Assembly: GCA_024508935.1 (NCBI GenBank)
Contig: JANINW010000095.1
Coordinates: 49,392-84,047, forward strand
Length of the DNA: 34,656 nucleotides
Origin: Flavipsychrobacter sp.
GTDB taxonomy: Bacteria; Bacteroidota; Bacteroidia; Chitinophagales; Chitinophagaceae
Reading direction: 5' to 3'
Positions 24,093 through 31,100 of the stretch are shown one piece after another. The translations under genes and the position numbers were made by a program. A model generated the notes under the pieces. The model searched no databases. It was not told the DNA's origin and worked only from the letters and a program-made list of their open reading frames with translations. The stretch's first letter is position 1. The number at the start of each line of letters is the position of its first letter.

Positions 24093-25071
24093 CTTGCAGG
24101 GTGAGTATTATTAAGAGGAACAGGAAAGACGAATAACGTTTGGGGCCAATATATTTCCTGCCGGCCATTTGCCAGGCAGGCCGTATATAGCTGTGTAATT
24201 CGGGGAGCATATCGAGTAAGGGTTGTAATTGTTTGCCATGCTTACTGGTGGTTTTTCGCAGCCATCGTTGCATCAGCCATTTTACCAATGGGTTGATAAT
24301 GCCGAATATGAGCAGCAATACAGCAATGGTACGCAGGATAACATACAACGCTTTATTGAATGATTGCTGGTAAAGCAATACAAATACGATAAATACCAGC
24401 GTAAAAAATATAAACCCCAGTTTGCCCGATCTTTTGTGGCCCATGTTATGCTCGTCAGCATTGGCAACTGTTATATCCGGGTGTAGCTTTTCTTTATAGC
24501 TATTTATTTTTTTAGGCAGGCCAGCTACCCATATACCTATTACCAGTCCCCAAACTGCATAGATGCTGCTGTAAATCACAATTACCCAAAAACTAAATGG
24601 CATATCACCGGGCAGGTGAAAGTCTTTGATTATACCTTCGAAGGAAGCATCGAGTGCATTCCATAATGATTTGCCAAACAGTATGGTCATGATAAGCAGT
24701 TTCTGCAGCGCACTTTCCAGCATGGCTATAATGGCAAAAAGTATGGATGCTACAGAAAAATTAGAGATGAACCTGTAAAGTACCGTCCCTATCAGCCCCT
24801 GGAAAGCTACGGCAATATAAGCAGGTGGTGGCGACTGCGGGCTGGCTGCAGCCTTAATTAATAGTACCAGTAACAGTGATTGCAACATTATCCGCATATT
24901 GTTGCGGCTGTAATGTGCCAGTAGACCTACTACTACTACTGCAAAGCCGCCGACAAAAAAACCGGTTAGCGGTATATGCAAAGCATGCATCCAGCCACCC
25001 AGGCCACTTTCACAAAGTCCCCACAATGCTGTAAGCCTTTGGATGGTACGTGTATTGGATGTTTGCTGCAT
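24049..25071 (-). CDS. Polytopic membrane protein, possible transporter in the molybdenum operon
   Basis: This 340-residue inner membrane protein has about seven hydrophobic segments (roughly 30-53, 59-77, 83-103, 105-133, 155-185, 218-240 and 243-270). Its N-terminus (ALWGLCESGLGGWMHALHIP then TGFFVGG) has a Gly-rich amphipathic entry reminiscent of S-components of ECF vitamin transporters. A charged loop (about 186-215) separates the last two segments. The C-terminal 60 residues are basic and include a short hydrophobic stretch. I do not recognise a named family. Position at the head of an operon with a P-loop NTPase and mobA makes uptake of a cofactor precursor or oxyanion a reasonable guess. 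The 44-nt overlap with the NTPase implies fixed stoichiometry. Confidence in the gene is high, in the role low. Confidence 0.75.
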   Translation of the reverse strand: MQQTSNTRTIQRLTALWGLCESGLGGWMHALHIPLTGFFVGGFAVVVVGLLAHYSRNNMRIMLQSLLLVLLIKAAASPQSPPPAYIAVAFQGLIGTVLYRFISNFSVASILFAIIAMLESALQKLLIMTILFGKSLWNALDASFEGIIKDFHLPGDMPFSFWVIVIYSSIYAVWGLVIGIWVAGLPKKINSYKEKLHPDITVANADEHNMGHKRSGKLGFIFFTLVFIVFVLLYQQSFNKALYVILRTIAVLLLIFGIINPLVKWLMQRWLRKTTSKHGKQLQPLLDMLPELHSYIRPAWQMAGRKYIGPKRYSSFLFLLIILTLQDDSSGHIHTEPANT

Positions 25072-25157
25072 GATGAAGTAAAAATAATAGATGTGGCTAA
25101 TTAATTCATATGTAGCCGAATAAAGAAATATATATTCGCCTGCTTCGTTAGAGATGT

Positions 25158-25826
25158 ATGTGCAGGAATTGTATCATAATCATATTGCTGGCCTTCCATG
25201 CCTTTTGTGCAGATGCCCGCCTTGCTATAGGGCTCAATGCCGAAATGGGGTATCCGTTATATAAGAACACCAGGAGAAGTTTCCAGAGCACTTTTGCACC
25301 CGGCACAAGTTTGTATATTGCCTACAGGCCGGGAAATGCTAAAATATTCCCATCCTTAACTGCCGGCATCAGCGTGTTGGAGCTGCCTGTGTATACGGCA
25401 GAATTCAGCGATATAAGTGCAGATGTTACTAATAAAACGGTAATGCTGCATCTCAATATTAAGAGCAATGAAGACAATGAAAAAGTAGAAATGTATTGGT
25501 TTGGCGGTATCGGCATTAATTATTTTCGTCCTGATACGCATCTTATGAGAGGCGGCAATAGTATAAGTGCTACATTATATGATGATGGCAGCACGTATTT
25601 ATATCCTGCCGCAGACTTGGGCGTGAAATACATGCGCAGGGTATCGCAGCGTAATAGCATATATATAGGTGCCGAGGCTTTTATCAAATATATATGGCTG
25701 TATAAAAACGGCAATTACTATGTAGACATAATTACAAAGCAATTAAATGCCGATATTAGCGGGCATATCATACAACCTGCCGCTTTGTTTAGTATCAACT
25801 ATATCTTCGGGCAGCAGGCTTATTAA
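25158..25826 (+). CDS. Small outer-membrane beta-barrel-like protein
   Basis: This 222-residue exported protein has a signal peptide (about residues 1-20, CRNCIIIILLAFHAFCADA). The mature part has alternating aromatic/hydrophobic strands and short turns (for example TAGISVLELPVY, GGIGINYF, SIYIGAEAFIKYIWLY) and ends with an amphipathic strand (AALFSINYIFGQQAY). This fits an 8-stranded OM barrel. No specific family is recognised. The start ATG at 25158 is taken because it gives the signal peptide; another ATG 4 nt upstream is out of frame. A small gene follows 25 nt later. It is divergent from the molybdenum operon, with 86 nt between. Confidence 0.75.
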   Translation: MCRNCIIIILLAFHAFCADARLAIGLNAEMGYPLYKNTRRSFQSTFAPGTSLYIAYRPGNAKIFPSLTAGISVLELPVYTAEFSDISADVTNKTVMLHLNIKSNEDNEKVEMYWFGGIGINYFRPDTHLMRGGNSISATLYDDGSTYLYPAADLGVKYMRRVSQRNSIYIGAEAFIKYIWLYKNGNYYVDIITKQLNADISGHIIQPAALFSINYIFGQQAY

Positions 25827-25839
25827 TATTGTTAGATAT

Positions 25840-25847
25840 TACTTTTG
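25840..25847 (+). promoter_or_regulatory. -7-like element immediately before the 25852 gene
   Basis: TACTTTTG is an exact TAnnTTTG match only 4 nt before the ATG. If active, the transcript would be leaderless or nearly so. No -33 TTTG is evident. Confidence 0.3.
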
Positions 25848-25851
25848 CAAT

Positions 25852-26112
25852 ATGGATAGAGTGATAGAGACCAGTATTGCTACTAAAGATGGCATTGCCG
25901 ATTGCAGGATAGAACTGCAGGAAAATGACATATACCATATCACCATCTTATATCCTAACCTGGTGAACGGCTTTAGCAGGTCAGAAATATTCTGCTACGA
26001 CATGCGCAGGAAGGATGATGCCGATGCCTATGAATTTATATATGGCGAAGAAGGCATACATCCTAAGGTGTTGAAAATGGAAGCTGAAATATCTGCCGAG
26101 ATCACTAAATAG
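25852..26112 (+). CDS. Small cytoplasmic protein of unknown function
   Basis: This 86-residue protein is acidic, mostly beta with a C-terminal helix, has no signal peptide, and contains cysteines near residues 18 and 47. I use the ATG at 25852 (MDRVIETSIATKDG). A longer in-frame reading to 25747 would run through the end of the barrel gene and has no coding character of its own. The gene ends 4 nt from the convergent dioxygenase. No family or function is recognised. Confidence 0.6.
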   Translation: MDRVIETSIATKDGIADCRIELQENDIYHITILYPNLVNGFSRSEIFCYDMRRKDDADAYEFIYGEEGIHPKVLKMEAEISAEITK

Positions 26113-26116
26113 TATA

Positions 26117-26995
26117 TCAGCCAAACCTAACAGAGGTCATATTCAGTGAGCCGGCAACCAGTTTATCGTTAAAGAATATAGGCTCTTCATTTTTCTTTTG
26201 CAAGCCAAGTATGTACATCAAAGGATAGTAATGGTCTGGTGTAGGTATAGCCAGCATGGCTGATTTACTCAGCGATTCATAGTTCACCAATGCTTTATGG
26301 TCACCATCCAGTATCTTCTTTTTAAATAGTTCATGCATTTCTATAGCCCAGTCGTAGCCGTAATTGGGTACGTCCATTTTATCCCAGGCTACCATACGCA
26401 GGTTATGCACCATATTACCGCTGCCTATCAGCAGCACACCCTTTTTACGCAAGGCGGCCAGTTCTTTAGCCAACTCATAATGGTAAGATGCAGGTTTACT
26501 GTAGTCGATACTTAATTGCAGCACAGGTATTTTAGCATCGGGGTACATATGCCTCACCACCGTCCAGGTGCCGTGGTCGAGGCCCCAGTCATGATCAAGG
26601 CCCACATCTGTACTTTTTATCAGTTGTTTCGTTTCCAGTGCCAGCTGTGCATCGCCGGGGGCAGGGTATTGCACGGCAAACAATTCTTTAGGAAAGCCGC
26701 CAAAATCATGAATCGTCTTCGGATGGTCCATAGCGGTAACCTTAGTGCCATGTGTCAGCCAGTGTGCAGATATTACAATAACAGCTTTGGGTGTTGGCAT
26801 TTTCTGTGCAGCTTCTTTCCAGTGTTTGCTGAACTCATTATCTTCTATACCATTCATAGGAGAACCATGCCCAATGAAAACTACCGGCATTACCTGGTCC
26901 TGCTCGCCGAGCTCATCGGCAAATCTTTTGAAACTACTTAAACTGCTCATAATTGTAAGTCCTGCTGCTATTCTTAAAAAATCTTTCCGCTGCAT
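26117..26995 (-). CDS. ygiD: 4,5-DOPA extradiol dioxygenase-like protein (YgiD family)
   Basis: This 292-residue member of the class III extradiol ring-cleavage dioxygenase superfamily, YgiD/LigB type, uses a single divalent metal (Zn or Fe). Motifs include VVFIGHGSPMN (His43), VISAHWLTHG (His78), GLDHGTW, LLIGSGNMVHNL and a C-terminal TPDHYYP. The N-terminus (MQRKDFLRIAAGLTIMSSL) looks like a signal or lipidation-free anchor, which is unusual since E. coli YgiD is cytosolic. I chose the ATG at 26995. A GTG 27 nt upstream lies directly next to a perfect -7 element (27011-27018), so transcription probably begins after it. The natural substrate is unknown. It stands alone. Confidence 0.88.
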   Translation of the reverse strand: MQRKDFLRIAAGLTIMSSLSSFKRFADELGEQDQVMPVVFIGHGSPMNGIEDNEFSKHWKEAAQKMPTPKAVIVISAHWLTHGTKVTAMDHPKTIHDFGGFPKELFAVQYPAPGDAQLALETKQLIKSTDVGLDHDWGLDHGTWTVVRHMYPDAKIPVLQLSIDYSKPASYHYELAKELAALRKKGVLLIGSGNMVHNLRMVAWDKMDVPNYGYDWAIEMHELFKKKILDGDHKALVNYESLSKSAMLAIPTPDHYYPLMYILGLQKKNEEPIFFNDKLVAGSLNMTSVRFG

Positions 26996-27010
26996 AAACG
27001 TGCTGATATA

Positions 27011-27018
27011 CAAATTTA
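27011..27018 (-). promoter_or_regulatory. -7 promoter element of the YgiD-like gene
   Basis: The minus strand reads TAAATTTG, an exact TAnnTTTG match, 15 nt before the ATG at 26995. It supports the shorter start. Confidence 0.5.
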
Positions 27019-27060
27019 GCACACATTATTGTATGTACATCTATATGCCCATATAAAAGA

Positions 27061-27087
27061 CAAATAGCCGCAATTTGCGGCTATTTG
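27061..27087 (-). terminator. Terminator of the adhesin operon
   Basis: Perfect 11-bp stem (CAAATAGCCGC / GCGGCTATTTG) with a 5-nt loop, 26 nt after the stop of the OM protein. The minus strand continues with a T-rich run. Confidence 0.82.
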
Positions 27088-27113
27088 AATAAAATAAGTG
27101 AATAAATTCTCCA

Positions 27114-28121
27114 TTACAGGAACACATTGACACCCAGCTTCAGGCCATAGCTATTCTGCCAGTTTTTCAATGTATTGTTCAGGTAAGAATTGTAGGTGCC
27201 TACTTTATCTGTAATGCGTGATGCATTATCTGCTTTAGCAGTACCAAATTCCTGGTAAGTGTAATAAGCGCCCAGGTTCAGGTACAGGTTTTGATTCAAC
27301 CTGAAAGTGAAAGATGGCTGCAGTATAAAACCTAACGAACCGGTCTGGTATTTTTTTGTGCCGGATTTCTGTACAGGTTTGTTCAATGCCACATTATATC
27401 CCTGGCCGCTTAAAGATTCAAAATAACCGGCTTCATTTCCATCGCCTTTGTTCTTTTGATATTGTTCCAGCGTCATAAGCCAGTCGTTCGGGTTAGGCAC
27501 TACATTCGCATCATAGGCTGTTGTAACCCCGTTGCCGGTATTTACGTACTGATAGATAGCTTCATAGCGAAATGCTGCTATAGCATCGTAGTCTGTTTCC
27601 ATCTTCACATTATACAGTGCGCCTGCATCTATCATTACACCTACAACTTTAGATATCTGGCCCCTGTACTTTACTACCAAAGGAATAGACAGGTTGGTAG
27701 ATTTGAGGCTCTCCTTCATAGGCTGTGTGCTGGTAATTACCTGCCTGAACACATCACCGTTAAAATCTGTAGATTGATATTCCACATGTGCATAGTCTAC
27801 TGTCATAGTACCCTTGTGCGTACTATACATGATACCGGTAGCTATACCAAAGTGTGCATGCCTGTCGAAGAAATAGCCTAACTGGAAATCAAAACCATAA
27901 GCCATATCATTATCAAAATCAGGACGGCTGATATGATAATTGCGAACTGCATTTGTATAGTTGGAAGCGGGGTTTATAAAACTGGCCCTTTCTGCATTTT
28001 GTCCTGCATTGAAATTAAGGCTACCGAATAATCTTGGTATACGGCCGTCTGCATCTTCGTATTGGGCATAGGCTGAAATACCTGCGCTGAGCGCTATAAT
28101 AAGACTGAATACTTTTTTCAT
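27114..28121 (-). CDS. Outer-membrane beta-barrel protein, likely adhesin partner
   Basis: This 335-residue exported protein has a signal peptide (about residues 1-19, ending AYAQ). The mature part has barrel-like strands such as MAYGFDFQLGYFF, FGIATGIMYSTH and NLSIPLVVKYRG. The closing strand SYGLKLGVNVFL ends with a hydrophobic residue before the stop. This is the pattern of Bacteroidota porin/OMP_b-brl proteins. It lies 26 nt after the stop of the 1867-residue repeat adhesin and shares its transcript. PorP/SprF-type proteins follow adhesins in the same way. This one lacks the NPA-x-x-G PorP start, so it is a different barrel family; a role in anchoring or export of the adhesin is inference. 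Confidence 0.82.
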   Translation of the reverse strand: MKKVFSLIIALSAGISAYAQYEDADGRIPRLFGSLNFNAGQNAERASFINPASNYTNAVRNYHISRPDFDNDMAYGFDFQLGYFFDRHAHFGIATGIMYSTHKGTMTVDYAHVEYQSTDFNGDVFRQVITSTQPMKESLKSTNLSIPLVVKYRGQISKVVGVMIDAGALYNVKMETDYDAIAAFRYEAIYQYVNTGNGVTTAYDANVVPNPNDWLMTLEQYQKNKGDGNEAGYFESLSGQGYNVALNKPVQKSGTKKYQTGSLGFILQPSFTFRLNQNLYLNLGAYYTYQEFGTAKADNASRITDKVGTYNSYLNNTLKNWQNSYGLKLGVNVFL

Positions 28122-28147
28122 AATAATGCTGATTTAGAAGATGAAGA

Positions 28148-31100
28148 CTAATTTTTTACAAACCTTGAAACACCAATTTTAACTCCATTCTCAAATACAT
28201 TCAGCATATATACGCCTGATGGCATATCGGCAATGCTTATTTGTGTTTTAGCGTTCGTGGTTTGCACATGCTTCAGCATCCGTCCTGCTATATCGAAAAC
28301 ACTTAATTGCAGCGCTTTGCCGCTTATGTTATCTATTTCAACAGTCAGGTTATCGCTGGCAGGGTTAGGATACACTTTCAATAACCTGTCTGCTGCAATT
28401 GTATTAGCAACACCGGTTGGCTTATTGTAGTACGATTTCTGCATACAGCCGCCTTTGGTAGTCATCACCCAATAGTATTTATTTGCCAGGTCAGGGTTGT
28501 CATTCAGGTAGTCCTGTCCGGTTTCATTTACTATAATGGCAGAATCCAGTGTATTGTGGTCATCATAACCCCATTGGTACGAATCCCTGTCATTTTTCAG
28601 GCAGATGAAACGCTTGTTATAGTATATCACATCCGGCACATCAGACACATTGGTGCCGGTAGTAACGGTATAGCTCGATTTGCCTAAGCAGCCCGATGTA
28701 GATATTGTAGTAGTAAGCGTAATAGTGCTGGTGCCCGCAGTAGGGAAGTTCACCAGTATATTTTGTTTATCGCCGCTTTGTGTCCAGATAGTAGCATTTG
28801 TAGCTGTCCATGTATAAGTAGTACCAGCCGGTGGCGGTGTAGCAGCACCAAAGTTTTGGTACATGGTATTCGAGCAAAGATCAGCCGGTGGTTTGATAGC
28901 TATGATCGGAATAACAGGTGTTGGCTTAACAGTGAGTATTACGTTCTGTGTATTTACGCAGCCGTTGGCAGTGAGTGTGAATACATATACTACATCTATA
29001 TTTTGTGTAGAGCTATTGATCAGCTTTTCGTGTATCGGGCCTACACCATTACCTGTAGACGGTGATATATTTACAACAGCCGGGCGGTTCCACATGAATA
29101 CCGTACCTGCTGTGGCGCTTGCCGGCACAAAATTGAAGCTGTCACCACTGCATATAGCAGCAGTCAGGGCATTACTCAATGTTGGCGTAGGATTGACTGT
29201 TACAGTTACATTCTGCTGGTTAGAACAACCATTTGCAGCAAGCGTATATATATAAGTAACCACGGCAGGGTTGGCTGTTACATTATTTAAAGTTTCCAGC
29301 GGATCATTAGTGCCACTTGCAGCAGGGTTGCTTATAGCACTTACCGTAGGCCTTGCCCATGCAAAGGTAGTACCCGTTACCAGGCTGGTAGGTGTATAGC
29401 TAAACTGGGTATTGTTACAGATAGCAGGGGCTACCAGTGATGAAGACAATTCCGGTTTTGGATTAACCGTTACTGTCACATTTTGTATGTTCGAACATCC
29501 GTTGGCAGTAAGCGTATATACATATACCACGTTCACTGGTATTGGAGAATAGTTGTCAAGATATTCAGCAGGGTTGCCCGTACCTGTAGCAGCGCTGTTG
29601 GTAATATTGGTTACAGCAGCGCGGCTCCATGCAAAACTGGTAGATGTTGTAGCACTGAGTGGCGTATAGTTGAATAAAGTGCTGTCACAAATAGCAGGCG
29701 GAGTCAGTGAACTTGACAACCTAGGCGTAGGATATACAGAGATATTAAATACCCTGGTGCTACCAACGCATGTGTTGGCGGTAGGTGTTACCGTAATAGT
29801 AGCTACAGAAGTTGCAGTACCGGTATTGGTAGCTGTAAATGAAGCTATATTACCCGCGCCGCTTGCTGCAAGACCTACAGATGCATTATTGTTTGTCCAA
29901 GCAAAAGTAGTACCGCTTACAGGTCCTGAGAAAGTAACAGCCGATGTAGCAGAACCGTTACACAATGCCTGGTTGGCAATTGTATTTACAGAAGGTGTAG
30001 GCCTTACAGTATATGTAAAAGTCCTGTTGGTGCCAACACAACTATTTGCTGTTGGCGTTACAGTTATGGTAGCTGTTACCGGGGCAGTACCGGTGTTCAC
30101 TGCGGTAAACGCAGCAATACCTGTACCGGAACCGCTTGCACCCAAGCCTATTGAAGTATTATTATTGGTCCAGGTATAGGTTGTACCAGGTACAGAACTG
30201 GCAAATACTACAGCTGTTGTATTTAAACCATTACACACTATCTGGTTTACAATAGGATTTACGGTAGCTGTCGGATTAACAGTGATCGTAAAGCTTTGTG
30301 TAGCACCTGGGCAGCTACTAGCACTCGGTGTAACTACTATTGTAGCAGTGATAGGTGTAGTGGTTGTATTGGTAGCAGTAAAAGATGCAATATTACCTGT
30401 ACCACTTGCTGGCAATCCTATCAATATATTTGAATTTGTCCAGCTATAAGTCGTACCCGTTACAGCACCGCTGAAGTTTACAGCGGCAGTAGTGGCACCA
30501 TTACACAATGTCTGGTTAGCAATGCTGTTTACAGTAGGTGTTGGGTTAACGATTATGCTGAAATTTCTTGTTGAACCGGTACAGCTGTTAGCACTTGGCG
30601 TTACCGTTATCGTGCCGCTTATAGCATTGGTACCGGTATTGGTGGCTGTAAAAGGAGCAATATTACCTGTGCCGCTTGCTGCCAGGCCAATAGTTGTATT
30701 GGTATTTGTCCAGCTATAGGTAGTGCCGGTTACTGCACCACTGAAGTTCACAGCAGCAGTAGTAGCACCATTACATACGGTCTGGTCAGGTACCGTATTT
30801 ACAGTTGGTGTCGGGTTTACTGTAATAGTGAAGTTCTTTGTGGCTCCGGTACAGGTAGCTGCTACAGGTGTAACAGTAACAGTACCTGAAATAGCTGTAG
30901 CGCCGGTATTGGTAGCAGTAAATGCTGCGATGTTGCCGGTACCGCTGGCGCCTAAACCAATAGCTGTATTGGTGTTGGTCCAATTGTATGTAGTACCCGT
31001 TACCGCACCGCTAAAGTTTACCCCGGCAGTAGTAGCGCCATTACACACTGTTTGATTAGATATACTGTTTACAGTTGGTGTTGGGTTAACTGTAATAGTG

